NCBI RefSeq assembly: GCF_917563915.1
Contig: NZ_CAKJTI010000034.1
Coordinates: 1 to 32,742, forward strand
Direction: 5' to 3'
DNA: 32,742 bases
DNA from: Bacillus rhizoplanae
GTDB taxonomy: Bacteria; Bacillota; Bacilli; Bacillales; Bacillaceae_G
A model generated the notes under the pieces. That model did no database searches. It had not been told where the DNA came from and saw nothing but the letters and a program-made list of their open reading frames with translations. Position numbers and translations under genes: made by a program. Of this stretch, positions 8,780 through 16,679 are shown one piece after another; positions within the stretch are counted from its first letter, which is position 1; every line of letters begins with the position of its first letter.

Positions 8780-8899
8780 TTGCAAGATATAAGGCTAGTA
8801 CTCTTTGACTTGGATAATACCCTTTTTTCATTTGGCATCTATTATACGCAAGCCATCAAATATTCATTTAATGTTCATAAAGGATACCAAAATGAATAA
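8780..8899 (+). pseudogene. Truncated HAD-family hydrolase (N-terminal fragment)
   Basis: A TTG start 9 nt after AAAGGAG begins a 39-codon frame: QDIRLVLFDLDNTLFSFGIY and on to a stop at 8897-8899. FDLDNTLF is HAD motif I, with the nucleophile and acid/base aspartates. A full HAD enzyme needs over 200 residues, so the cap and motifs II-IV are gone. The final codons overlap the 3' end of the convergent EcfT gene, marking a deletion junction around 8875-8880. The intact ribosome site and frame suggest a recent loss. Confidence 0.75.
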
Positions 8900-9702
8900 A
8901 AAATTGTGAGTTTCAAATAAATAGCAATAACCAAAATGCAAATCCCAATAAGAAGAGCCATATAATCAAGGGGCTGCATTTCCGTCCTATAGTACCAAGT
9001 TCGCTTCTCCTTTTTTCCAAAACCGCGTAGGTCCATAGCATTCGAAACAGTATCAATTCGATCCAATGAATGTATCACAAGCGGCCAAAAAATCGTCATT
9101 CGATTTTTAATGCGTTGAAAAAAAGTTGCTTCTCCTTTATGAAATGGAATCCCCCTTGCTTCCTGCGCATGTTTAATGAGTTCGTATTCCGTTTGTATAT
9201 TCGGAATGTAGCGCAGTGCAATATTAACTGCGTAAGCAATTTTATAAGGCAGTCCAATTTTGTTTAAGCTGCTTGCAAATTGACTCGGGTGTGTTGTGTA
9301 AATAAAAATAAGTGTAAACGGTAATAAGGTAAAATATTTTAATGATAGTGTCATTGCATAAAAAAGAGTTTCTAGTGTAATAGTTGCATAGCCAATATGG
9401 AGAAGTGACGTATATGTACCGGTTATCTCCGATCCATGTGTTGGGGTAATGAGTAAAATCATGATGGAATTCAGAATACTAAATGTGAAAATAACACTAA
9501 AAATAATCAACATGCTGCGCATTGGGATTTTTGCGATGCCTAGCAGTATGCAGCCGATTAAAAATAAGCATAATAAAATACGAAAATCAAAAAATAGAAA
9601 TGTGAGAATCATCCATATAATAAATAGGATTAGTTTTACAGCGCCATCCATACGATGGAAATATGATTCACCTTCTATGTATAGTGTCCCCATCTTACTC
9701 AT
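8875..9702 (-). CDS. ECF transporter transmembrane subunit EcfT (CbiQ family)
   Basis: 275 residues with several membrane helices. The two cytosolic coupling motifs of EcfT proteins are present: A-R-G in AQEARGIPF and L-R-G in MDLRGFGKK, which dock onto the ATPases. The ATG overlaps the stop of the ATPase gene by 4 nt (ATGA) and follows AAGGAGGAGG, so the two are translationally coupled. The product forms the energy-coupling module with the fused ATPase and the S subunit of this operon. The 3' end abuts a deletion junction (truncated HAD gene), so the final residues may not be original. Confidence 0.87.
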   Translation of the reverse strand: MSKMGTLYIEGESYFHRMDGAVKLILFIIWMILTFLFFDFRILLCLFLIGCILLGIAKIPMRSMLIIFSVIFTFSILNSIMILLITPTHGSEITGTYTSLLHIGYATITLETLFYAMTLSLKYFTLLPFTLIFIYTTHPSQFASSLNKIGLPYKIAYAVNIALRYIPNIQTEYELIKHAQEARGIPFHKGEATFFQRIKNRMTIFWPLVIHSLDRIDTVSNAMDLRGFGKKEKRTWYYRTEMQPLDYMALLIGICILVIAIYLKLTIFYSFWYPL

Positions 9703-11393
9703 GAATGGCCCCTCCTCCTTGCTTCCATATAAGATTGAACAAATAGCTGCGGAATTGGCATATTCCCGTGTTTCGCTAAGCCAGTAAGTGAGCTCTCACG
9801 GAGGTTCGCCTGCTTTAAAATACGCTCGTTTACCAACACGGTAGTTACCGTATCATCTGCAATGATTTCTCCGTTATGTAGTACAATCGCTCGATTGGCG
9901 TATTCTAGCGCTAAGTTCATATCATGTGTAATGAATAAAAAAGCTATTCCACGTTTCGCTAGTTTTCCTATAAACATCATAAACTCTTTGTAGTGAAAAT
10001 AATCTTGTCCTGCAGTTGGTTCGTCTAAAATAATAAGTTTGGGATTTGTAACAAGAATCGAGGCTATCGTTAAACGCTTTTTTTGTCCATAACTTAATGC
10101 TTGTACCGGCCAATTTCGAAATGGATATAAACCACAAATTTGTAATACATTTTCTACTATTTTCTGCATTTCTTCTGAAGCGTTCTTCAGTTTTAAAGCA
10201 AATGCAGCTTCTTCCCAAACAGTTGCTTGTGTAATCATGTGATTAGGATTTTGCATCACATAAGCGATGGCCTCTCCCCGCTTCCGGATTGACCATGTTG
10301 TAATATCAGTTCCTTCTAAAAGAATTTTACCTCGATGTTTTTTTTTCATTCCCGTCATGATATGAGCAAATGTTGATTTTCCAGCACCGTTGTTTCCTAA
10401 AAGAGCGAGTACTTCACCTTTGTATATAGACATAGATACATCCTTCAATGCAAAATTACTGTTTGGATATACAAACGATACATTTTCTATTTTACATATA
10501 CATTCTTTTTCGGATATTGCTGTATGTATTGGGTTTTGTAACATCCATTTTGATAACGTTTCATGTAATGTATGAGAATTAATATTTTCTATTGGATAAA
10601 CTTCTTCATTCAAGAATGGATATTCCAATGTTTTTAATGCTTCTATGTATACAGGCTCCCTTAGCCCTACTTTTTGTAAAACATTTGTCTGTAATATATC
10701 AGTCGGTGCTTCGATTGCTACGATGCGGCCATTTTCCAAAAGAATGATTTTATCTAAGTCGAGATCGAGCATTTCTTCAATGCGATGCTCAATAATAATG
10801 ATTGTTTCATTCGTTTGTCTATGAATCTTTTTCATAAGTTGGATTGCTTTTTGGCTGCTTACAGAATCTAAATTCGCTAAAGGTTCATCAAATAGCAAAA
10901 TCTCAGTGTTTGTAGCTAGTACGCCTGCTAGAGAAATAGACTGTTTTTGTCCCCCTGATAAATCGTGAGGGCTATGTGAATGAAACTTAATCATGTCTAC
11001 TTCTTTAAGCGAACGTTCTACAATTTGTTTTATTTCCCCTTGCTCCGCACAATCATTTTCCATTGCAAACGCAACGTCTTCTTCAACTGTTAATCCGATA
11101 AATTGGGAATCTTGGTCTTGTAGAATCGTTCCTACACGTTGACTTAACTCGAATATACTCGTATGTCTAGGGTCTATACCACATACAGAAAGATTTCCTG
11201 TACTTGTCCCTTCATAAGAAAAAGGAATGAGCCCATTGATACAATGAGCTAATGTAGATTTTCCTGATCCGCTTCGCCCAGCGATTAACACTTTTTCGCC
11301 AGGATAAATATGAAAGGTAATATCCTGTATCGTCGGCTCAACTACGTTTTTATATTGGAATGTGAATTCTTCAAAAGAAATAATCGGTTTCAT
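9699..11393 (-). CDS. ECF transporter ATPase, two ABC domains fused (EcfA-EcfA')
   Basis: About 564 residues with two complete nucleotide-binding domains. Domain 1 has Walker A GRSGSGKST, signature LSGGQKQS and Walker B ILLFDEPLANLD. Domain 2 has GNNGAGKST, LSYGQKKR (a divergent signature) and LIILDEPTAGQD. In many ECF systems the two ATPases are separate genes; here one chain carries both. The chosen start is ATG 11393 with AGTAGG 9 nt upstream; an in-frame TTG at 11414 has no ribosome site. The ribosome site overlaps the S-gene stop. The protein powers uptake by the adjacent S and T proteins at the inner membrane face. Confidence 0.88.
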   Translation of the reverse strand: MKPIISFEEFTFQYKNVVEPTIQDITFHIYPGEKVLIAGRSGSGKSTLAHCINGLIPFSYEGTSTGNLSVCGIDPRHTSIFELSQRVGTILQDQDSQFIGLTVEEDVAFAMENDCAEQGEIKQIVERSLKEVDMIKFHSHSPHDLSGGQKQSISLAGVLATNTEILLFDEPLANLDSVSSQKAIQLMKKIHRQTNETIIIIEHRIEEMLDLDLDKIILLENGRIVAIEAPTDILQTNVLQKVGLREPVYIEALKTLEYPFLNEEVYPIENINSHTLHETLSKWMLQNPIHTAISEKECICKIENVSFVYPNSNFALKDVSMSIYKGEVLALLGNNGAGKSTFAHIMTGMKKKHRGKILLEGTDITTWSIRKRGEAIAYVMQNPNHMITQATVWEEAAFALKLKNASEEMQKIVENVLQICGLYPFRNWPVQALSYGQKKRLTIASILVTNPKLIILDEPTAGQDYFHYKEFMMFIGKLAKRGIAFLFITHDMNLALEYANRAIVLHNGEIIADDTVTTVLVNERILKQANLRESSLTGLAKHGNMPIPQLFVQSYMEARRRGHS

Positions 11394-11403
11394 ATGTATA
11401 TTC

Positions 11404-11955
11404 CTACTTTTCAACTTTTAATTGTGTATTCTTTTTATTCGCTTTCGCAAGTCCTAACACAATTGGTAAACCGAGGATGAAAAACACGAGAACATCTGCG
11501 ATAATCGCACCGCCTACTTGGATAACAATCTTATCGAACGGCTCGCCCATAATGAGAATGTCAAATACACCTGCAAAGACGATTCCTAAAAGAATACCAA
11601 TTACACCTGTAATAGAAAGGTGGGTAATATCCCCTTTGCTGTACGTTCCATTTTTCACACTAAATGTAGAGCGCTTTTGGACAAATCCCATAAATAAACC
11701 AATAATTCCTGAGCTTAACACCCAGCCCCACCAAATGCCCCAGCCGGCAATGGCATCTGTGATTGTATGACCGATTAGTCCAATTAATAAAGCTGCAATT
11801 GGTCCAAAGATAGCACCGAAAATCGTTAATAAAGCAAGCGCTGGTTTAATGAAAGTATTCGGTGCAATGGAAAATCCCCATAATCCTAATACACCGTATA
11901 TTGCTGAACCAATTCCAATTGCAACAACTAATTTTGTAGAAAGCGTTTTATTCAT
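11404..11955 (-). CDS. ECF transporter substrate-binding S subunit (UPF0397 / riboflavin-type family)
   Basis: 183 residues, very hydrophobic, with about five to six helices. The segments [18 protein letters not shown] and [20 protein letters not shown] match the UPF0397 family of ECF S components, annotated by family as possible riboflavin transporters. ATG is preceded by GAGAGGAGG. It is the first gene of an S-AA'-T operon, so this S unit probably has a dedicated module rather than sharing one. No FMN or other recognisable riboswitch was found upstream, which leaves the vitamin identity open. Confidence 0.8.
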   Translation of the reverse strand: MNKTLSTKLVVAIGIGSAIYGVLGLWGFSIAPNTFIKPALALLTIFGAIFGPIAALLIGLIGHTITDAIAGWGIWWGWVLSSGIIGLFMGFVQKRSTFSVKNGTYSKGDITHLSITGVIGILLGIVFAGVFDILIMGEPFDKIVIQVGGAIIADVLVFFILGLPIVLGLAKANKKNTQLKVEK

Positions 11956-11998
11956 TTATAGTCCTCCTCTCGTTATATAAATTTACTTTGAATAACTT

Positions 11999-12013
11999 CT
12001 ATGATTTACATAG
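11999..12013. promoter_or_regulatory. Inverted repeat upstream of the ECF operon
   Basis: CTATG-ATTTA-CATAG lies 44 nt upstream of the S-subunit start and could be a small operator. No riboswitch fold was recognised around it. Confidence 0.3.
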
Positions 12014-12089
12014 ACGCTATCAAATTTATATGATGCAGCAGCGTGAATTATGCTCACCATACATACCGTTTGAAAAAATGAGAATCCAT

Positions 12090-12251
12090 TCAAAATTCAT
12101 ATGTTCCATTTTTTTGCACATATTGAATCCGACGTTCTAAATCTCCTTTTTGTTTGATAAAGCATAAGCATATATGGCTATAGTTTGTTACATGCTCAAT
12201 CTTAAGGTGTGATGAACTTGGCTTTCCGGTATACACTATCTTCCAATACAC
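12090..12251 (-). other. Possible small ORF or gene remnant (53 codons)
   Basis: A frame opening at GTG 12251 and stopping at 12090 encodes a hydrophilic peptide with HLKIEHVTNYSHICLCFIKQ followed by GDLERRIQYVQKNGTYEF. The composition looks like real protein, but there is no ribosome site and a stop (TGA) sits directly upstream in frame. It is more likely the tail of a degraded gene than an active one. It occupies much of the gap 11956-12406. Confidence 0.3.
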
Positions 12252-12303
12252 TCATGAATTTCGTAGCTATTTTTACTTCGATAAAAATCAACAAATACAA
12301 AAA

Positions 12304-12337
12304 AATGGAAAAACCAATTCACATCGGTTTTTCCATT
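12304..12337. terminator. Terminator-like hairpin
   Basis: aatggaaaaacc (12304-12315) pairs perfectly with ggtttttccatt (12326-12337) around a 10-nt loop. A-rich DNA lies on the left, so in the minus direction the stem is followed by Ts; it probably backs up termination of the Mn-catalase unit. Confidence 0.6.
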
Positions 12338-12362
12338 CAAAATAAAGCATAATAATTTATCT

Positions 12363-12387
12363 GATCCTAATAACGGGTATTAGGATC
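12363..12387 (-). terminator. Hairpin after the manganese catalase gene
   Basis: gatcctaata (12363-12372) pairs perfectly with tattaggatc (12378-12387) around a 5-nt loop. It starts 20 nt beyond the catalase stop. The following DNA is only moderately T-rich, so termination may be shared with the hairpin at 12304. Confidence 0.55.
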
Positions 12388-12406
12388 TCTTTCCAAATCC
12401 TCTCCC

Positions 12407-13303
12407 CTACAACCCAGCCGACCTCTGTAACCTTCTCACAATTTCAAAGAAATCTTCCTGTGATATCCCTGGGGCAAATTCTTCTGGCAATTCATCTAAG
12501 TCTGGAATTGGTGCACCTTGCGGGGGACCATCGATAACTTGAAGCGGTTGCCCATCTTCCGGGTGCTTTCCTTTCCAAATTTTATTTAAGTCTGTGTAAT
12601 CATTATCACTAAAACGGTACAGTTTTAAGTGGGCACCTTGATCTTCAAAGCGTTTTGCCACATCGAATACTTTGTTAGATAAGTTTGGAATTGGGAGCAT
12701 TTTTGCCACATCAACACCTGTTGCTACTTCTAACGCTTTGGCGTATGCCAAAACATGAACGCCGCCGCGGACAAGTAAATATCCAATTGCTTCTTTCGCT
12801 GTTGGATGATCTGTCATTTCATAAACACGCATTTTATTTGTCCGTGCCCCGCATTCTAGGAAAAAGTTATGCAATAAGTCTAGTATTAAATTTCCGCTAT
12901 TAAACACATAATCTCCGCTCCATGCTTTTCCCATTGAATCACCGACAAGGGTAGTTTGTGCGGTTGAAATAAAGTGCTGCGTATTACGTTTATCTTTCGC
13001 AGCTTTCATTGTTCCAATATTAGGATCTCCCGCATGCGTTGTTCCAGTTAAGCAAAGATTAATTGCATTTGAAATCAATTCAACATGTGCAAATTCTTCT
13101 GCTGTTATATTGGCAATTAAATCATAAAATGGTTTTAATTTTTTCTTACCGCGAAAGTTAAAAGATTGAAACATATAGGTATTTAGTGTCGACATCTCAC
13201 CAAAACGGCCACCTAACAATTCTTGCACCGCAGCCGCTGCGTTTGCATCAGCATATTTCGGGTCGGGGAGTGGGATAATCAACTTGTCAATTCGTTTAAT
13301 CAT
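12407..13303 (-). CDS. ydbD: Manganese (non-haem) catalase
   Basis: 298 residues, matching B. subtilis YdbD-type manganese catalases, which convert hydrogen peroxide to water and oxygen at a di-Mn centre. All expected ligands are visible: Glu36 (RFGEMS), Glu70 and His73 (EEFAH), Glu150 (FFLECGAR) and His183 (RGGVHVLAY). The Pro/Asp/Glu-rich C-terminus (about 255-280) is typical of the Bacillus enzymes. AGGGGG precedes the ATG by about 10 nt. It follows the DUF2642 gene by 77 nt and may share its promoter. Related Mn catalases are spore-coat associated (CotJC), so a sporulation role is possible. Confidence 0.92.
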   Translation of the reverse strand: MIKRIDKLIIPLPDPKYADANAAAAVQELLGGRFGEMSTLNTYMFQSFNFRGKKKLKPFYDLIANITAEEFAHVELISNAINLCLTGTTHAGDPNIGTMKAAKDKRNTQHFISTAQTTLVGDSMGKAWSGDYVFNSGNLILDLLHNFFLECGARTNKMRVYEMTDHPTAKEAIGYLLVRGGVHVLAYAKALEVATGVDVAKMLPIPNLSNKVFDVAKRFEDQGAHLKLYRFSDNDYTDLNKIWKGKHPEDGQPLQVIDGPPQGAPIPDLDELPEEFAPGISQEDFFEIVRRLQRSAGL

Positions 13304-13380
13304 CAGTATGAAGCCCCCTTATCTTCATCGTTGCCATCATTACTGATGTATGAAAGATAAAGGTTGTTTCATGTGTATTA

Positions 13381-13638
13381 TCATTCCGGCATTACCCAAA
13401 CAATTTGCTGCATGCGAATAAAGAAAGGTGTATCCTTTTCTTCAATTACAATATGATCTGGTTTGACAGCTTTTAATACGCCATGCACGCTACCACGCAT
13501 TGTATCCACAACAACATTTTTCCCAACAATCATTTGTAACGTTTGCACAACATACGGATCAACATTAGAAATCACTTCTCCGCTCAATTGATAACCATTT
13601 CGAAAGTCTCCATACACATCTTCGTGTGAATAATCCAT
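13381..13638 (-). CDS. YuzF/DUF2642 family small protein
   Basis: 85 residues with the DUF2642 pattern: VVQTLQMIVGKNVVVDTMRG, then VHGVLKAVKPDHIVIE and a final FFIRMQQIVWVMP. These are small beta-rich (SH3/LSm-like) proteins found in Bacillus, often linked to spores. Biochemical function is unknown. A strong GAGGAGG lies 9 nt before the ATG. It is upstream of, and probably co-transcribed with, the Mn catalase. Confidence 0.75.
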   Translation of the reverse strand: MDYSHEDVYGDFRNGYQLSGEVISNVDPYVVQTLQMIVGKNVVVDTMRGSVHGVLKAVKPDHIVIEEKDTPFFIRMQQIVWVMPE

Positions 13639-13714
13639 GATTATTACCTCCTCTTTCTACAATTCGCTTGTATTGTATGAGAGGGATTAGATAAATGTGC
13701 CTATCTAACAAAAA

Positions 13715-13742
13715 ACGAGATGCCATAATTGCAGCATCTCGT
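13715..13742 (-). terminator. Intrinsic terminator of the yojF-bshB2 operon
   Basis: acgagatgc (13715-13723) pairs with gcatctcgt (13734-13742). Read on the minus strand the stem is followed by TTTTTTG. Confidence 0.85.
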
Positions 13743-13745
13743 TAT

Positions 13746-13787
13746 GAATCATAAGCTGGAAAATTTATTTTTTCTAGCTTATGATTC
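13746..13787. repeat. 12-bp inverted repeat spanning the bshB2 stop codon
   Basis: gaatcataagct (13746-13757) and agcttatgattc (13776-13787) are exact reverse complements separated by 18 nt of A/T. The bshB2 stop (13779-13781) is inside the right arm. It sits directly ahead of the terminator at 13715 and may add stability or protect the mRNA 3' end. Confidence 0.6.
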
Positions 13788-14444
13788 CCATTTATACGTC
13801 CAAAATTGTTCACCTTGTAACCATTTTAATGTCGCTGGGTCTTGTTTTTTTAGCTTTGCTTCCATCTCTTCTAACATCGCTTCTGTTTGCGAACGATGCG
13901 CACGAAGCGCTGCTAACTTTTGTTCTAACACGTCACTTATATTGTTAATTACATCTGGCTTTCCTAATACTTCTTCACGGTTTTTCGTAATCGCCACTGC
14001 ATGAATAACTGGACGTTCTTCTTTTGGCATACGTTCTACCGCACGAACAGCTGCGCGTCCAAATGCGTTATGATCTGGATGTACACCGTGCTCTGGATAG
14101 AATGTGATGATTAAGGAAGGATTCACATCACGAATCACTTCTTCAATTTTATCTGCTACAAATTCAACATCTTCAAATTCTAATGTTTTATCATGGAAGC
14201 CAAGTAAACGTAAGTCTTCAATGCCCATTGCCTGGCAAGCTTCTTCTAATTCCTGCTTTCGAATGCTTGGAATCGTTTCGCGATTTGCAAATACATTTTT
14301 CCCCATGTTACGTCCCATTTGCCCAAGTGTTCCACAAGCATACGTAACAGGTATTCCATTACTTCGATATTGACGGATTGTTCCTCCCGCTGCAAATGAT
14401 TCATCATCTGGATGCGGAAATACTACAAGTACGTGTCTTTCCAT
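13779..14444 (-). CDS. bshB2: Bacillithiol biosynthesis deacetylase BshB2
   Basis: 221 residues of the LmbE/PIG-L deacetylase fold. The metal motif HPDDE (residues 11-15, in VVFPHPDDESFAAGG) and the later HPDHN (GVHPDHNAFG) supply the zinc ligands. The enzyme removes the acetyl group from GlcNAc-malate in bacillithiol synthesis, the low-molecular-weight thiol of Bacilli. It corresponds to B. subtilis YojG. It lies 11 nt after yojF in the same operon, a conserved pairing. Ribosome site GGAGTGAG. Confidence 0.92.
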   Translation of the reverse strand: MERHVLVVFPHPDDESFAAGGTIRQYRSNGIPVTYACGTLGQMGRNMGKNVFANRETIPSIRKQELEEACQAMGIEDLRLLGFHDKTLEFEDVEFVADKIEEVIRDVNPSLIITFYPEHGVHPDHNAFGRAAVRAVERMPKEERPVIHAVAITKNREEVLGKPDVINNISDVLEQKLAALRAHRSQTEAMLEEMEAKLKKQDPATLKWLQGEQFWTYKWES

Positions 14445-14455
14445 AATCTCACTCC

Positions 14456-14806
14456 TTATGCAAATGGCGTTAAACTTAATTGCAGCGCAACTGCTAGACG
14501 CCCTTTTTCATCATGACCTGCTAATAAAAGACGATTTTTCTCATCTTTTTCCCAATGTGTCACACCTTCTGCATATACCCAGCCGTTCTCCATTTTTAAA
14601 CCAATACGGTATGGATTCGTTCCCGTAATTTTACCGCGTTCAAAGCGAATTACTGCATTACGCACAAATGCTCCAACTGTCATCGTTTTTTCATTTACAT
14701 GCGAAGCATATGCACCGTTCGTTGTTTCTAAATGAAGGTATACATCATTATTTAGAAAACGTTCAATTTCGTTTTGTACGACAGAAGTATCTGTAATTAT
14801 TTCCAT
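14456..14806 (-). CDS. yojF: YojF family protein (DUF1806)
   Basis: 116 residues, compact alpha/beta protein containing VVQNEIERFLNNDVYLHLET, GTNPYRIGLKMENGWVYAEG and a C-terminal VALQLSLTPF. It matches YojF, which is always found next to bshB2; it is the first gene of this two-gene operon. Function is unknown, but the constant pairing suggests a link to bacillithiol metabolism. AGAGGTGA lies 7 nt before the ATG. Confidence 0.88.
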   Translation of the reverse strand: MEIITDTSVVQNEIERFLNNDVYLHLETTNGAYASHVNEKTMTVGAFVRNAVIRFERGKITGTNPYRIGLKMENGWVYAEGVTHWEKDEKNRLLLAGHDEKGRLAVALQLSLTPFA

Positions 14807-15075
14807 CGGATTTCACCTCTTTTAATCAGTTTACGAAAAAATAATGTAAATTGCTATCTCTTATAATAGAGGACAATGATTACTTTGCCTATTTTTTTGC
14901 TTTTTATTTTTTATATTTAATACGGTATGTGAAATTACATATCTTTTTTTGTGTGTTCTGTATTTTCATTTCTTTCTGTATGCGAATTTGCTACAATGAA
15001 ATTTATGCAGAGGAATGTATTTCGACAATTTTATACACAACTATGTATAGGATATTAAAAAAGAAGGTGAACACA

Positions 15076-16401
15076 TTGGAACATTCAGCACATGAAGTTG
15101 CAAACTGGCAATATTACTTTGCCATTGCTGTATTTTTAGTAACATACGGCTTTATTATCTCAGAAAAAATTAACCGTGCTGTCATTGCTTTGCTTGGGGC
15201 TGCCATTATGGTTATTATGGGAATTGTAGATTTACATACTGCCTTTACTACACATATTCAATGGGAAACCATTACTCTATTAATTGGGATGATGATTCTC
15301 GTACATATTACAAGTCAATCTGGGGTCTTTGAATATGTGGCTATTAAAGCTGCAAAAGCAGCCGGCGGAAAACCAATTCGAATTTTACTGCTCCTATCCC
15401 TTTTAACCGCAGTTGGTTCTGCCTTTTTAGATAATGTAACAACCGTTTTATTAGTCGTACCAGTTACATTATCGATTACACGTATTTTAAAGGTAGCTCC
15501 TGTTCCGTATTTAATTTCAGAAGTATTATTCTCTAACATCGGCGGAACAGCGACACTTATTGGTGATCCTCCAAACATTATGATTGGATCTGCAAATAAG
15601 CATCTTGATTTTAATGCGTTTTTACTGAATTTAGCACCGATTGTTGCTATTATTGCTGCCGTTACATTACTTATTTTATATGTTATGTATCGCAACAAAT
15701 TAAAAACAACAGACGAACAAATTCAGAAACTGATGTCTTTGAATGAAAAAGACTACATTTGTGATCGCAGCTTACTCGTTAAGTCCTTATCGATTTTAGG
15801 ATTAACAATACTTGGATTCATTCTTCATTCTATTATTCATGTTGATGCTGCTGTAATTGCGATGACTGGTGCTGTCCTTTTAATGCTAATCGGTGTAAAA
15901 GAACACGAGATAGAAAATGTATTTGCTCATATTGAATGGGTAACAATTTTCTTCTTTGCAGGTTTATTCGTTCTTGTCGGTGCACTTGTTGATATTGGAC
16001 TTATTTCCTCACTTGCACAGAAAGTATTGGATGTAACAAACGGAGATATTGGCTATGCATCCATCTTAATTTTATGGGTATCTGGTGCTGCTTCTGCCAC
16101 AATTGATAACATTCCGTTTGTAGCAACAATGATTCCGCTTATTCAAAACTTAGCAAGCGGACTTGGACTTTCGCCGGATTCTCCGCAAATTGAAGTACTA
16201 TGGTGGGCTTTATCTCTTGGAGCTTGCTTAGGAGGAAATGGCACGCTAATTGGCGCCTCTGCCAATGTCGTTGTAGCAGGAATTGCAAAACGTGAAGGAT
16301 ACGGTTTCTCTTACATGGACTTCTTAAAAATTGGGTTACCATTAACCATTGTTGCACTGCTATTATCACATGCATATATTTATTTACGTTATTTAATGTA
16401 G
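15076..16401 (+). CDS. ArsB/NhaD family ion permease
   Basis: 441 residues from TTG 15076, with 11-12 membrane helices. Two inverted halves each carry a family signature: DNVTTVLLVVP with GGTATLIGDPPNI in the first, DNIPFVATMIPL with GGNGTLIGASANV in the second. These are the ion/anion-binding hairpins of the ArsB/NhaD and citrate-type IT superfamily. Substrate (arsenite, sodium/proton or organic anion) cannot be decided; no ars genes adjoin. A longer frame from 14851 adds an unlikely N-terminus without a ribosome site; AAGAAGGTG precedes TTG 15076. It is divergent from yojF. Confidence 0.85.
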   Translation: MEHSAHEVANWQYYFAIAVFLVTYGFIISEKINRAVIALLGAAIMVIMGIVDLHTAFTTHIQWETITLLIGMMILVHITSQSGVFEYVAIKAAKAAGGKPIRILLLLSLLTAVGSAFLDNVTTVLLVVPVTLSITRILKVAPVPYLISEVLFSNIGGTATLIGDPPNIMIGSANKHLDFNAFLLNLAPIVAIIAAVTLLILYVMYRNKLKTTDEQIQKLMSLNEKDYICDRSLLVKSLSILGLTILGFILHSIIHVDAAVIAMTGAVLLMLIGVKEHEIENVFAHIEWVTIFFFAGLFVLVGALVDIGLISSLAQKVLDVTNGDIGYASILILWVSGAASATIDNIPFVATMIPLIQNLASGLGLSPDSPQIEVLWWALSLGACLGGNGTLIGASANVVVAGIAKREGYGFSYMDFLKIGLPLTIVALLLSHAYIYLRYLM

Positions 16402-16402
16402 A

Positions 16403-16432
16403 AAAGGTTTGCAGCATAAGCTGCAAACCTTT
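16403..16432. terminator. Bidirectional terminator between the permease gene and the ilvA unit
   Basis: aaaggtttgcagc (16403-16415) pairs perfectly with gctgcaaaccttt (16420-16432) around ATAA. Ts follow on both strands, so it serves two convergent units. Confidence 0.9.
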
Positions 16433-16437
16433 CTTTT

Positions 16438-16665
16438 TCACCAAAAGATACCTATAACTGCAAGAGCACCTAAAATTAAACCTCCAACTTGACCAATCAT
16501 TGCTGGCGTCCATTCAATTCCCTTTTTCATTTGTACAACTGGTCTTTCATGCCGCAGTTGCTGCACTTCTGCTTGCAGTTGATGGATGGAACCGTGCAAT
16601 TCTTTCACAAGCTCTTTCAGCTCTGCTATTTCTTCTTCACCTGACTTCTTTTTTTCTAAATTCAT
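16438..16665 (-). CDS. Small coiled-coil, single-TM protein downstream of ilvA
   Basis: 75 residues. A charged coiled-coil (about 5-45: EEEIAELKELVKELHGSIHQ and onward with leucine heptads) is followed by a hydrophobic C-terminal anchor (about 55-75, GGLILGALAVIGIFW). ATG 16665 is 8 nt from AAAAGGGG, which overlaps the ilvA stop region, so it is probably co-translated with ilvA; an upstream in-frame TTG (16671) is too close to that site. No function is recognised. Confidence 0.65.
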   Translation of the reverse strand: MNLEKKKSGEEEIAELKELVKELHGSIHQLQAEVQQLRHERPVVQMKKGIEWTPAMIGQVGGLILGALAVIGIFW

Positions 16666-16679
16666 TTTCAATACCCCTT

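Noticed and set aside
11956-12300. FMN, preQ1 or other vitamin riboswitch before the ECF operon
   Set aside because: Known conserved cores were looked for by eye and not found; a covariance search would be needed to exclude a divergent one.
14851-15075. 75-codon N-terminal extension of the ArsB/NhaD permease
   Set aside because: No ribosome site at 14851, unusual Phe/Tyr/Ile/Cys-rich sequence, and the extension is absent from the normal family length; TTG 15076 has a proper site.
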